A stretch of DNA of 64,000 nucleotides from Methylophilus sp. QUAN (GCF_015354445.1 NZ_JADKYT010000001.1:1671528-1735527), one strand, 5' to 3'. Counted from the stretch's first letter, positions 16,478 to 25,670 are shown. A program made the numbers and translations. The notes: generated by a model not told the origin, from the letters alone.

Positions 16478-16743
16478 CGCAGATCAGCAAGATGCGCCAC
16501 CGCTTTATCGCTGTCTGCGGCATCCAGTGCCCGACACAGCCGTGTCAGCATGTCGAGGCTGATACCCGCTTCAAAGGCAGCCCACACGAAGCACAGCCGC
16601 TACAAAGCATCCGCATCGAACAAGCCGTAGCCGCCTGCGGCGCGTTCCACCAGCCGCAACAACCCACGCAGCATATAGTCGCGCACGACATGCACGCTCA
16701 CGCCGGCATCATGGGCCAGACGGGACACCGTGTAGGCATTCAT
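16478..16743 (-). pseudogene. merD: merD, nonsense-mutated and 3'-truncated
   Basis: Co-regulator of mer operons, related to MerR. It starts [20 protein letters not shown] after an AGGAGG ribosome site. A TAG at 16,600-16,602 replaces the codon (CAG in well-known copies) after LFDADAL. In the same frame the protein would continue [17 protein letters not shown] and on to LADLR before homology stops at about 16,477, where XRE sequence begins. So it carries two lesions: an amber codon after about 47 residues and loss of the last third. The HTH-containing N-terminus could still be made. Confidence 0.85.
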
Positions 16744-16852
16744 CGCACACCTCCTTTTGGTTGGTTCGCGGCAATGCACGTACCGTTTCGCCGAGTTCAA
16801 TCCGCGCCGCGAGTCCGATGCCGGCGCCGTGGGACATTGGGTCGATATCCGA

Positions 16853-17491
16853 TCACGGTGTTCTCGATGGAATGGTTTGCAACAGATGTCGATTAAGCTT
16901 CCGGCCCAAGCCGAAAGCCTCTTGGACGCTTACGATCTCTACTCCTTGATGCTCGGAGGCCCAATCTTCCGCCGTGAGGGCAGATGCAAAGAAATGCACA
17001 TGACAACAAAAGGACTGACGGATGTCGGCCGCTGCCTGCGGAAGTACCAGTGACACTGCGGCGTGGGCCGGTTCGACATCCCGTATCTCGTCGGGCGTGA
17101 CCGTGAGCGCAACGGGTGCTCCGGTTGCAGCGCAATGCGACGAGACGCGGGCCGTACGGCCGATTAGCGCCGGAAACATCAAGGTGTCCAACGCGCACCA
17201 GGCATACAGACGGCGGCTGTCAATTTCGACGACATGCGAAGTCTCGCGCAAGGTGAGGCCATACCCGATGATGTTCCCATCGTTGTCGTATTCAGTACTG
17301 GTGGCCTGTTCGAGCACGGCGGCCACTCGCTCAGCGGGCCAGTCGAGACTCACGGCAAGCGTCGTTCGCGAAACCGGACGCCCCTTGACCAGTTCACGCA
17401 GCAGCGCGACAAACAGATCCCCAAAACCTTCGGGCCGATTGGCCGGCGCGAGACTTTCGACAATCTCGGTGATGTAGCGGGTGGGTTTCAT
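16853..17491 (-). CDS. merB: Organomercurial lyase MerB
   Basis: 212-aa enzyme that splits carbon-mercury bonds, releasing Hg(II) for MerA. The catalytic trio is visible as C99 and D102 in YAWCALDTL and C162 in SFCCHVHFF, equivalent to Cys96, Asp99 and Cys159 of the well-studied enzyme. An N-terminal winged-helix-like region precedes it. A ribosome site AAAGGAG lies upstream, and merA ends 12 bp before. It sits between merA and merD, giving the host broad-spectrum resistance to organic as well as inorganic mercury. Confidence 0.93.
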   Translation of the reverse strand: MKPTRYITEIVESLAPANRPEGFGDLFVALLRELVKGRPVSRTTLAVSLDWPAERVAAVLEQATSTEYDNDGNIIGYGLTLRETSHVVEIDSRRLYAWCALDTLMFPALIGRTARVSSHCAATGAPVALTVTPDEIRDVEPAHAAVSLVLPQAAADIRQSFCCHVHFFASALTAEDWASEHQGVEIVSVQEAFGLGRKLNRHLLQTIPSRTP

Positions 17492-17503
17492 AGCCTTCTC
17501 CTT

Positions 17504-19228
<1,725 letters not shown>

Positions 19229-19636
19229 TCAGCCGCGTTTAGGTGGCAGTTCGCAGCCGTCTGGCCCGCAACGGCGATGTGCCGGCGAAACGAAATCCAA
19301 AATCGACACGGCTAACATGGCGGCCAGACCGACATAGAGCAGTTTCTCCGCCATGGTGAACGTAGCGACGAGCACGATGACCGGCCCGACCATGCCAAGC
19401 AGACTGCGGTGCCACTGGCGATGGCTCAGCCAGCCAAGCGCGTTCGCGATGAAAGCGAGCACGGCAAACAGCGGCAGCAGTCGGCTGATGAACAGGCCCT
19501 CGTATTGGCTTAGAAAGCCCAGCCCGATGGCCGCACCGAAACTGGCGATGGCCGGAAAGCAGGCCGCGCAGCCCATCGCGGAAACAATACTGCCGAGTGC
19601 TCCGGTTTTATCTGCGATGCGTGTAATCAAACCCAT
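19229..19636 (-). CDS. merC: Mercury transport membrane protein MerC
   Basis: 135-aa inner-membrane protein with four predicted helices. The metal-binding pair is GCAACFPA in helix 1, and a second Cys pair is near the C-terminus (RRCGPDGCELPPKRG). It imports Hg(II) as an alternative to MerT. The position between merP and merA is the Tn21 order. Confidence 0.9.
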   Translation of the reverse strand: MGLITRIADKTGALGSIVSAMGCAACFPAIASFGAAIGLGFLSQYEGLFISRLLPLFAVLAFIANALGWLSHRQWHRSLLGMVGPVIVLVATFTMAEKLLYVGLAAMLAVSILDFVSPAHRRCGPDGCELPPKRG

Positions 19637-19665
19637 GATGTCGCTCCCGGTTCTGGTTCAATGGC

Positions 19666-19941
19666 TCACTGCTTGACGCTGGACGGATAGCCCGCATCTT
19701 CGGTCGCCTTGGTCAGTTTCTGGACGCTGGTCTTGGCATCGTCGAAGGTGACGACGGCCTCACGCTTGTCGAAGTTCACGTCGGTCTTGCTCACGCCCTC
19801 GACTTTGGAGAGCGCTTTCTTGACAGTGATTGGGCATGAGGCGCAAGTCATGCCCGGCACCGCCAACTTGACGGTTTGGGTGGCAGCCCACACAGGGGCA
19901 ATGACGGCGGCAAGGGCGAGGAAGACAAATAATTTTTTCAT
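19666..19941 (-). CDS. merP: Periplasmic mercury-binding protein MerP
   Basis: Start chosen at MKKLFVFLALAAV (ATG at 19,941, ribosome site AGGAG), giving 91 aa; an upstream Met in frame adds 12 residues that do not fit the family. A signal peptide ends at VWAA. The mature heavy-metal-associated fold has GMTCASC. It binds Hg(II) in the periplasm and hands it to MerT. Confidence 0.94.
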   Translation of the reverse strand: MKKLFVFLALAAVIAPVWAATQTVKLAVPGMTCASCPITVKKALSKVEGVSKTDVNFDKREAVVTFDDAKTSVQKLTKATEDAGYPSSVKQ

Positions 19942-19954
19942 GGTGAACTCCTGA

Positions 19955-20305
19955 TTAATAGAAAAATGGCATGACATAGGGAAAGCCGAGCGCGACCAAT
20001 ACCAGCGCAGCCACGATCCAGAAAATTAGCTTGTAGGTGGTGCGCACCTGTGGAATCGCGCAGACCTCGCCCGGCTTGCAGGCTTGCGCCGGGCGATAGA
20101 TACGCCGCCAAGCGAAGAACAGCGCCGCCAGTGCTGCGCCGATGAAGAGCGGGCGGTACGGTTCCAGCACCGTCAGATTGCCGATCCAGGCACCGCTGAA
20201 TCCCAAAGCGACCAGGACTAGCGGCCCAAGGCAACAGGTAGAGGCGAGGATGGCGGCAAGTCCGCCAGCGAAGAGCGCGCCGCGCCCGTTTTGTGGTTCC
20301 GACAT
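19955..20305 (-). CDS. merT: Mercury transporter MerT
   Basis: 116-aa inner-membrane protein with three helices. Cys pair STCCLGP lies in helix 1 and a second pair (ACKPGEVCA) in the cytoplasmic loop. Start chosen at MSEPQNGRG (20,305); a longer frame to 20,371 would run through the mer operator and is not used. First gene of the minus-strand operon. Confidence 0.94.
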   Translation of the reverse strand: MSEPQNGRGALFAGGLAAILASTCCLGPLVLVALGFSGAWIGNLTVLEPYRPLFIGAALAALFFAWRRIYRPAQACKPGEVCAIPQVRTTYKLIFWIVAALVLVALGFPYVMPFFY

Positions 20306-20340
20306 GCGTTTATCCTTTTGAATTCGTAATAGATAGCGTA

Positions 20341-20371
20341 ACATTACTACCGTAGTCATGTACGGAGTCAA
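20341..20371 (-). promoter_or_regulatory. Divergent mer operator/promoter (PmerT)
   Basis: On the minus strand the -35 TTGACT (20,366-20,371) and -10 TAATGT (20,341-20,346) are separated by 19 bp, the overlong spacer that MerR corrects by twisting DNA. Between them lies the dyad CCGTACATGACTACGG (20,350-20,365). MerR represses without Hg(II) and activates with it. Confidence 0.93.
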
Positions 20372-20376
20372 GCGAT

Positions 20377-20802
20377 ATGCAAACTATTTTGGAGAATCTA
20401 ACCATTGGCGCTTTTGCCAAGGCCGCAGGGGTCAATGTAGAGACCATCCGGTTCTATCAACGTAAGGGATTGCTGCCCGAGCCGGACAAGCCCTATGGCA
20501 GCATTCGCCGCTATGGCGAGGCGGATGTAACGCGGGTTCGGTTCGTGAAATCGGCCCAGCGGCTGGGCTTCAGCCTGGACGAGATCGCAGAGCTGCTGCG
20601 GCTAGACGACGGCACCCACTGTGAGGAAGCCAGCAGCCTGGCGGAACACAAGCTCAAGGACGTGCGCGAGAAGATTGCCGACTTGGCACGTATGGAGTCG
20701 GTGCTGTCCGAACTTGTTTGCGCTTGCCACCTGCGGCAGGGAAATGTTTCTTGCCCGTTGATTGCGTCGCTACAAGGTGGCGCAAGCCCGGCTATGCCTT
20801 AG
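20377..20802 (+). CDS. merR: Mercury-responsive regulator MerR
   Basis: 141-aa MerR-type activator/repressor. It has an N-terminal winged HTH ([20 protein letters not shown]) and the three Hg-binding cysteines: C82 (GTHCEEAS), C117 (VCACHLR) and C126 (NVSCPL). The gene starts 5 bp beyond the operator and reads away from merT. Its 3' end overlaps the transposon inverted repeat by 5 bp, as in Tn21-like elements. Confidence 0.95.
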   Translation: MQTILENLTIGAFAKAAGVNVETIRFYQRKGLLPEPDKPYGSIRRYGEADVTRVRFVKSAQRLGFSLDEIAELLRLDDGTHCEEASSLAEHKLKDVREKIADLARMESVLSELVCACHLRQGNVSCPLIASLQGGASPAMP

Positions 20803-20835
20803 CGTGCTTTATTTTCCGTTTTCTGAGATGACCCC
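20798..20835. repeat. 38-bp Tn21-type terminal inverted repeat
   Basis: Begins CTTAGCGTGCTTTATTTTCC and ends GATGACCCC, closely matching the merR-side repeat of Tn21/Tn501-like transposons read from inside out. It marks the original right border of the mer transposon. ACATT follows and would be one copy of the 5-bp target duplication; the partner copy is gone with the other end. Confidence 0.9.
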
Positions 20836-20937
20836 ACATTGAATATACTTATTGGAGGCTTCGTTCACTCTTAATCACACTCAATGTAGATTGAGTTGGG
20901 CAATCTATTACAATCGACTGATTAAGAAATATAAAAA

Positions 20938-21030
20938 TTACTGATTAAATTCATGAGATTTAGCGACTTCTTTAGTGCTTAATACCTCACCTGGCAATTG
21001 AGATAAATTTGTAATCTCTAAGTTGTTCAT
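20938..21030 (-). CDS. Possible 30-aa peptide, antirepressor N-terminus-like remnant
   Basis: An ATG frame with an AAGGGA ribosome site encodes MNNLEITNLSQLPGEVLSTK and ten further residues, then stops. The phrase resembles the first strand-helix of phage-type antirepressor/ORF6N-like proteins, but nothing follows after the stop. It is either a remnant or a genuine small peptide. The rest of 20,836-21,360 shows no gene. Confidence 0.25.
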   Translation of the reverse strand: MNNLEITNLSQLPGEVLSTKEVAKSHEFNQ

Positions 21031-21360
21031 AAAATCCCTTTCACTGGGTAACTTCACCCTCAATTCACGCTAAAAACTAACACGTGCAGATAAAAATGAT
21101 ATTCACAATTATCCATGCTAACTGATAGTTTAATGATTATTTTCATTTAATTAAATAATATTAAAAATAACTTTCATTAAATACAACAAAGCATAAGTTG
21201 ATCTGCTACTAGATAGCAGTCTAGCTTATAAAGGAGAGAGATTTGAGGTAGTCTTTTTTCTTTAACGAGCTCAGGAATTATTGTAGCTTTTAGGTATTGC
21301 CATTCCTTCGCACCAGATAAGAAACAAACTGATGAAACTTTGTGCTTAATATACATCTAC

Positions 21361-21482
21361 TGTCAATTTAAGGTATATCCTAAACTGACGATTTGTGTTG
21401 CTGAATAATGTGTCAGCTTGGAGTGGTTTTGACTATTATTTGACACTTTGAAAATGATGCCTTAGAATCTATCCTGACACTT
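21361..21482. other. res-like resolution site, three sub-sites
   Basis: Immediately upstream of the resolvase gene. Sub-site I (21,361-21,390) is an imperfect 30-bp dyad with TGTCAATTTA on one arm and TAAACTGACG on the other. Sub-site II (21,411-21,446) has TGTCA and TTGACAC arms. Sub-site III (about 21,441-21,480) ends CTGACAC. The spacing and the shared TGTCA arms match the res sites of Tn3-type resolvases. Confidence 0.6.
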
Positions 21483-21502
21483 TTTGTTTAAGGAGAGTCG
21501 CA

Positions 21503-22105
21503 ATGACAACAAACTACAAAGGCCAAGTGGTTGGCTATATTCGCGTTTCCACACTTGATCAAAACACAAGTCGACAAGAAGAACAGCTTAAAGGCTTCCA
21601 TTTGGATGAAACATTTATAGACAAAGCAAGCGGCAAAGATACTTTTAGGCCGCAGCTACAGGCAGCATTAAAGCACATCCGTAAGGGTGATACTTTTATT
21701 GTTCATTCAATGGATCGGCTTGCACGTAACTTAGACGACCTTAGAGGGATTGTTAAAGGACTCACTGATAAAGGGGTGACTGTCCAGTTTGTAAAGGAGA
21801 GCATGATATTCACTGGTGAAGACTCACCTATGTCAAAACTTATGTTGTCTGTTATGGGGGCTTTCGCTGAGTTTGAACGGTCTCTGATTAAAGAGAGGCA
21901 GCGCGAAGGAATAGCCATAGCGAAGGCAAATGGTGTTTACGTAGGACGAAAAAAGTCTCTAAGCTCTGCCCAAGCTTTGCAGATGGTAGAGAAGGATAAA
22001 GCAAACCAAGGAAAGAATAGAGCCGCTCTAGCCAGGGAATATGGCTTGTCTAGGGAGACCCTTTATCAATATCTAAGGTTGGCTCAAACACCAATCACGA
22101 TATGA
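21503..22105 (+). CDS. Serine recombinase/resolvase, TnpR/Pin type
   Basis: 200-aa small serine recombinase. The catalytic Ser is in VVGYIRVSTLDQN (about residue 16), with the usual Arg-rich segment HSMDRLARNLDDL and FAEFERSLIKERQREG. The C-terminal Hin-type HTH is RAALAREYGLSRETLYQYL. A ribosome site AAGGAG precedes the ATG. With the dyads just upstream it looks like a cointegrate or multimer resolution module. It is not clearly part of the mer transposon, because it lies outside that element's terminal repeat and has lower GC. Confidence 0.88.
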   Translation: MTTNYKGQVVGYIRVSTLDQNTSRQEEQLKGFHLDETFIDKASGKDTFRPQLQAALKHIRKGDTFIVHSMDRLARNLDDLRGIVKGLTDKGVTVQFVKESMIFTGEDSPMSKLMLSVMGAFAEFERSLIKERQREGIAIAKANGVYVGRKKSLSSAQALQMVEKDKANQGKNRAALAREYGLSRETLYQYLRLAQTPITI

Positions 22106-22220
22106 TCAAAAAACAAAAAAGCTTTAGAGGAAATTAAACAATTTCTGTTCAAGAAATAATTTATATCCTCATACAAAGATTAAATTTGAATACTTAGCAG
22201 TTATATAAGAAATGTGAAAT

Positions 22221-22240
22221 AAAAAGCCCCTTTCGGGGCT
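22221..22240 (-). terminator. Rho-independent terminator after the Beta-protein operon
   Basis: On the minus strand, AGCCCC-GAAA-GGGGCT is followed by TTTTT. It lies 35 bp past the stop of the minus-strand Beta-like gene. Confidence 0.88.
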
Positions 22241-22274
22241 CAATGCTAATTGCTAAGCAACATGTTTAAATCGC

Positions 22275-23387
22275 CTATGCTGCAACTGGTAAAGTCTTCG
22301 CTAACTCTTCTGTAATTTCAGAAACTACAAACGCCATGTGATGGTTAGTATCAACGGCAATCCATAAACCTGCCCCACCTGGGTGAGCTTCGCCTATGCT
22401 GCAGTCATATAAATATTTATCTCCCCAACTAAAGCTTGGGCCAATAAAATATCCTGACTTAACAACTCTATCGCATACCTGAACCATTTGCCTCCATTTG
22501 TCCGGTGCCGTTTGTGGGTGACCACGGGATACAAAAAGCTCATTCTGGATTGTATAACGTAATTTTCCATTCATATCCTTAGCTTTCGTACCTGGAGGTG
22601 CAGAGTTTGGCCCCCTTACACCGTAGTCGCCAAATATGACATTCAATTTAGGGAAGTTTCCCCTCATTGCCTTCCAGGCAATTGCTTCTTTTCTGAGAAG
22701 TGTTGATGCCGAATCAGGATTTTTTACTGCTCCATTAATGTAAGAGGGCATCGAGCAACCTGCAATTATATAAAACTTGAACTCATAGTGGCTTGTTAAC
22801 TCAAGAATGTTTGAAGCAATCTCTGTAATATCTAAAATACTGGAATTACTTAAATCCCCGAAATCCAAATACAAAGCGCAGTTATTAGCAGACACTTTGA
22901 GCTCGAATAAAATATCATTTATGTGGGTTAGAAAATAGTCGGGATCAGAAGCATCTTCAAATGCATAACTATCAAGCCGGATTAAACATGCGCCCCTGTT
23001 ATTAACGCTTTTGACAGCCTGTTTATAGTCGGGCAGCTCCCACCGATCATACCCCACTACTGGGATTGGTCTTGATCCAGCTTCAGCAAGTTTTCTATAC
23101 ATGTAAGTATAAACATGCTCATTTGTTTCCGTGTATGTATTATCAAACCAGCCATGACCATCAAATAAAACGGGAAGATTCTGTCTATATTTAGCAATTT
23201 TTTTGACTATTTTATTGATGTAATCACATTTAGGTGTCTCTGATTTTATATAACCTTTTAGGTTTGTATTAGGGTCAGAAATATCAAACAAAGGGACAAT
23301 TCTATTACTAACATTTTCCCTAGTGAACTCCAAAGCTTTAAACTCGCTGTCTTTTGCCTTCAGAATTGGCATGTAAATTTTGTCCAT
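22275..23387 (-). CDS. Beta-protein family member (phage T4 beta-like), unknown function
   Basis: 370 aa. The opening MPILKAKDSEFKAL and the later phrases IVPLFDISDPN, PVVGYDRWE, CLIRLDSY, LYLDFGDL and the C-terminal SWGDKYLYDCS match the layout of the 'beta protein' family named after a phage T4 protein. The barrel-like fold is predicted and the function is not established. It follows the HTH-ImmA gene by 10 bp on the same strand and is the last gene before a terminator, so it is part of one three-gene operon with the HigB-like gene. Such proteins are frequent on islands; a defence role is plausible but unproven. Confidence 0.65.
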   Translation of the reverse strand: MDKIYMPILKAKDSEFKALEFTRENVSNRIVPLFDISDPNTNLKGYIKSETPKCDYINKIVKKIAKYRQNLPVLFDGHGWFDNTYTETNEHVYTYMYRKLAEAGSRPIPVVGYDRWELPDYKQAVKSVNNRGACLIRLDSYAFEDASDPDYFLTHINDILFELKVSANNCALYLDFGDLSNSSILDITEIASNILELTSHYEFKFYIIAGCSMPSYINGAVKNPDSASTLLRKEAIAWKAMRGNFPKLNVIFGDYGVRGPNSAPPGTKAKDMNGKLRYTIQNELFVSRGHPQTAPDKWRQMVQVCDRVVKSGYFIGPSFSWGDKYLYDCSIGEAHPGGAGLWIAVDTNHHMAFVVSEITEELAKTLPVAA

Positions 23388-23397
23388 CTTTGCACCT

Positions 23398-24615
23398 CTA
23401 ATTGCTAATCAGATTGTTAAAAAAGATTGGACGCAATACGCCGTGTCCAAGAAGATCATTAAATATTTGGTAGTTGCCGATTTCCTTACGAAGCCTCCCA
23501 GCCACTATTGCTGGATGTATTTTTAATTCTTTTGATAACCTTAAAACTGATTCTCTTGATGATGTTGCTACGACATCACTTCTTTTCCATATTAGTCTAG
23601 GAATAAATGCTTCTTTAGCTAATCTGTTTGCCTCAATTTCACGCCTATCTTCTGACGAACTTTCATTGTCATCTAAAAACGCGGTATCAACATCCAGATG
23701 CTTCCATACATGTGCCAATTCGTGCAGTAAAGTGAACCAGAAGTTGTCTAGTCGATCATATCTAAGCGTAATTCCTATAATGGGGGTGCCATCCAAATCT
23801 TTCAAGGCAGCACCGTCCAATAACGTGCCCTTTAAATGAGGTTCAAATATCACCGCAATTCCATGTTTTTCAAGAAACTCCACGGCCATCATCGGCCCAT
23901 TATCAGACCAGCTAAATTGAGCAACATCTCTCAAAAACGAACTAGATAAATTTTCAGGATCAAATTTACCTAGAGATTCTTTTTTACTCCGCGCTTTTAA
24001 AATTACTCTAGCCAACCAAGCGTATAATGCATAAGTTGTCGTTGGAGATTTTGCCTCACCTGCGAGTGTTCTTCTGAATGAAGCAGAACCAAACTGTAAT
24101 CCAGCATCTGATATGAAGTTTTTGACTAAATCTTCAACTGAATTTTTCGTTCCAGTTTTGATCTTTTCAATCCAACCACGCTTTGCCATTTCTGTAATAG
24201 GAAATTTATCCCAATTTATTGATTCGTTTCTTGCCTCTAAATTGTCATTAAAATTTAGCCCAAGTAGGGTATCTGATGAAATTCCTAACCCAACTGATAG
24301 AGCCTTGATCATAGGCACAGTGAGTTCTCTTTTTTTATTCAAAACTTCGGAAACTCTGCCGCTTGTACCAAAGTATGGAATTAAATCTGCTTGCTTTAAT
24401 CCTTTTTCAGCCATGCGAAATTGAATAGCCTCAATAGGGTCTTGCACCTCAATTGGATATTTATTATTTTCGTAAACCTCTAGCAGTACAGTTAATATTT
24501 CTAATCTGTCCGATTCTTCGGAGGTAAGGCTTTGGCCTTTGGACATTAACTCCTGAATGTCATCTAGATAGCAGTGATACTGCTCTTCTGTTTTGATTAC
24601 CTTAGCTTCTTGCAT
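23398..24615 (-). CDS. HigA-like HTH protein fused to an ImmA/IrrE metallopeptidase (405 aa)
   Basis: The N-terminal part has a HigA-type HTH: DPIEAIQFRMAEKGLKQADL, then YFGTSGRVSEVLNKKR (about residues 60-100). A helical linker leads to a C-terminal ImmA/IrrE-type peptidase with zinc motif LLHELAHVW and a downstream Glu in REIEANRLAKEAF. In HigBA modules the HTH half binds the operator and neutralises the toxin; in ImmA systems the protease half cleaves a repressor on a DNA-damage or host signal. It starts 14 bp after the HigB-like gene and precedes the Beta-family gene. Confidence 0.85.
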   Translation of the reverse strand: MQEAKVIKTEEQYHCYLDDIQELMSKGQSLTSEESDRLEILTVLLEVYENNKYPIEVQDPIEAIQFRMAEKGLKQADLIPYFGTSGRVSEVLNKKRELTVPMIKALSVGLGISSDTLLGLNFNDNLEARNESINWDKFPITEMAKRGWIEKIKTGTKNSVEDLVKNFISDAGLQFGSASFRRTLAGEAKSPTTTYALYAWLARVILKARSKKESLGKFDPENLSSSFLRDVAQFSWSDNGPMMAVEFLEKHGIAVIFEPHLKGTLLDGAALKDLDGTPIIGITLRYDRLDNFWFTLLHELAHVWKHLDVDTAFLDDNESSSEDRREIEANRLAKEAFIPRLIWKRSDVVATSSRESVLRLSKELKIHPAIVAGRLRKEIGNYQIFNDLLGHGVLRPIFFNNLISN

Positions 24616-24629
24616 TTTTCCCCCGAACC

Positions 24630-24875
24630 TTAATTTATTATTATGTTTGTTATTAATACGATCCCATGTGGGAAATGTATTAGAAATTCAACTGCCATTT
24701 TTTTATCTGCCACTGGGTAAATAAATTTGTTTGGATCAATATGTGTAACAGAAGGAAAATGATTTTTCACCTCTGAGGGGATTTTCCAATGTGCATGACT
24801 AATCTCTGCAAGCCAATTATTTAAGCGTGCACTCAATCCTTCCTGATGAACCTTACAACGACCGATTATTTTCAT
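24630..24875 (-). CDS. HigB/RelE-fold toxin-like protein (81 aa)
   Basis: Short basic-start protein matching the HigB-toxin subgroup of RelE-like mRNA interferases by its layout: LNNWLAEISHAHWKIPSEVK, then FPSVTHID and a C-terminal strand pair FLIHFPHGIVLITNI. The usual HigB C-terminal tail after the last strand is short. First gene of the operon, with a GGGAG ribosome site that is part of an operator palindrome. Toxin-first order with an HTH antitoxin second is the higBA hallmark. Confidence 0.65.
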   Translation of the reverse strand: MKIIGRCKVHQEGLSARLNNWLAEISHAHWKIPSEVKNHFPSVTHIDPNKFIYPVADKKMAVEFLIHFPHGIVLITNIIIN

Positions 24876-24882
24876 TCATAAA

Positions 24883-24943
24883 CTCCCGTTTTGGGAGCAT
24901 TATATGCGCACCACAAAAAAAGTAAATACTCCCAATATGGGAA
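24883..24943 (-). promoter_or_regulatory. Promoter of the toxin-like operon with two operator palindromes
   Basis: Minus-strand -10 TATAAT and -35 TTTACT (16-bp spacer) are flanked by CTCCC-N5-GGGAG (24,883-24,897) and CTCCC-N5-GGGAA (24,929-24,943). The first palindrome overlaps the transcript start and supplies the GGGAG ribosome site of the toxin-like gene. A further TTCCC half-site lies near 24,956. The HTH protein is the expected ligand. Confidence 0.75.
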
Positions 24944-24959
24944 TTTTTATTTTTTTGGG

Positions 24960-25174
24960 AATTTATTTTTGCTTTAACTCGCGGTCAATTAACTGACTCA
25001 CACTTAGTGACTGGTAACAATCGAGATGAATATCAATTTGAGAAGAAACAACGAGGTGGTATTATGTCGCTTTAACTATTAAAGGGTGTGCCTTCTGGTG
25101 TACCTTAATATTTAGAAATTGGCGTATTTTTCCATTTTACTTTTTCTTTTAAAAACAGTGAGATGGAGGCGACC
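24960..25174. other. AT-rich island terminus without genes
   Basis: No open frame of note and no hairpin with a T run between the toxin-operon promoter and the tRNA-Glu fragment. Probably the end segment of the element, where recombinase arm sites could lie. Confidence 0.4.
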
Positions 25175-25202
25175 TGGGGTTCGAATCCCCGTGGGGACGC
25201 CA
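25175..25202 (+). other. 3' end of a tRNA-Glu gene: likely attachment site
   Basis: The 28 bases TGGGGTTCGAATCCCC plus GTGGGGACGCCA form a T arm, the 3' acceptor strand, discriminator G and encoded CCA. They match the 3' end of bacterial tRNA-Glu. The upstream bases do not form an anticodon arm, D arm or 5' acceptor strand, so this is only a 3' fragment. Tyrosine recombinases integrate at tRNA 3' ends and leave such a copy at one border; the intact gene should lie at the other border, left of the window. Confidence 0.8.
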
Positions 25203-25517
25203 AAAATCACTCAGTGATTTCTAGCAGTAAATTCAATAATGTAGAAAACCCATATGTGCTTATGTATCGCACATATGCGAAAAATCTATTTTATTTCTTA
25301 ATACCATCTCACTAGCAAGGTCATACGAAAAGTCCTCGTGATTTCTACGTGCGGGATAAATTATTCGTATTGCTGCTCTGTCAGAGGGGATATCTCAAGC
25401 TGACATCCAGCAAATCGTTGAAATCGGCGCTAAAGATTTAAGGCTCATCGAACGTTAATGCAATTAACGTGTACCCATGATGGGATTCGGCATTCATAAA
25501 AATAGAAGGAAATAAAT
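25203..25517. other. Gap between island border and core genes
   Basis: Holds a perfect palindrome AAATCACT-C-AGTGATTT next to the tRNA fragment (25,204-25,220) and a 9-bp inverted repeat CATATGTGC/GCACATATG (25,251-25,277). A start-less open stretch at about 25,360-25,458 reads IRIAALSEGISQADIQQIVE and ends DLRLIER-stop, which looks like the tail of a decayed gene. Confidence 0.45.
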
Positions 25518-25670
25518 ATGCTATCGAAAATAACCTTACTTGCAGGTCTGCTGACTTCAATGGCGGCTTATGCAGCCTCTGAGCCACTCTCTGTACCAGA
25601 ACCCGAAAGCATGAGCTTAATTGCCATGGGTTTAGGGCTGATTGGCATCATTGTCGCTAGAAAAAAGTAG
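25518..25670 (+). CDS. Very small PEP-CTERM protein (50 aa)
   Basis: Begins MLSKITLLAGLLTSMAAYAA, a signal peptide with an AYA-A cleavage site, followed after only a handful of residues by VPEPESMSLIAMGLGLIGII and a basic ARKK end. That is a complete PEP-CTERM sorting signal: PEP box, hydrophobic helix, basic tail. Almost nothing remains between the two signals, so after exosortase processing the product would be a peptide of about ten residues. A GAAGGA ribosome site is upstream and a terminator downstream, so it is an independent gene. Confidence 0.7.
   Translation: MLSKITLLAGLLTSMAAYAASEPLSVPEPESMSLIAMGLGLIGIIVARKK

Noticed and set aside
16600..16800. 66-codon frame taken as a complete small regulator
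   Set aside because: It is merD read to its premature TAG, with a false upstream extension; the real start is at 16,743.
20306..20371. Extended N-terminus of MerT
   Set aside because: The extra 22 residues translate the mer promoter and operator; the family start MSEPQ is at 20,305.
22106..22220. Possible gene between resolvase and terminator
   Set aside because: Short AT-rich gap with no frame of useful length.
25100..25202. A complete tRNA gene
   Set aside because: Only the T arm and 3' acceptor strand are present; no anticodon or D arm can be folded from the upstream bases.
25360..25458. Open stretch reading IRIAALSEGISQADIQQIVE
   Set aside because: Protein-like but has no start codon after the preceding stop; treated as a possible gene tail, not a gene.
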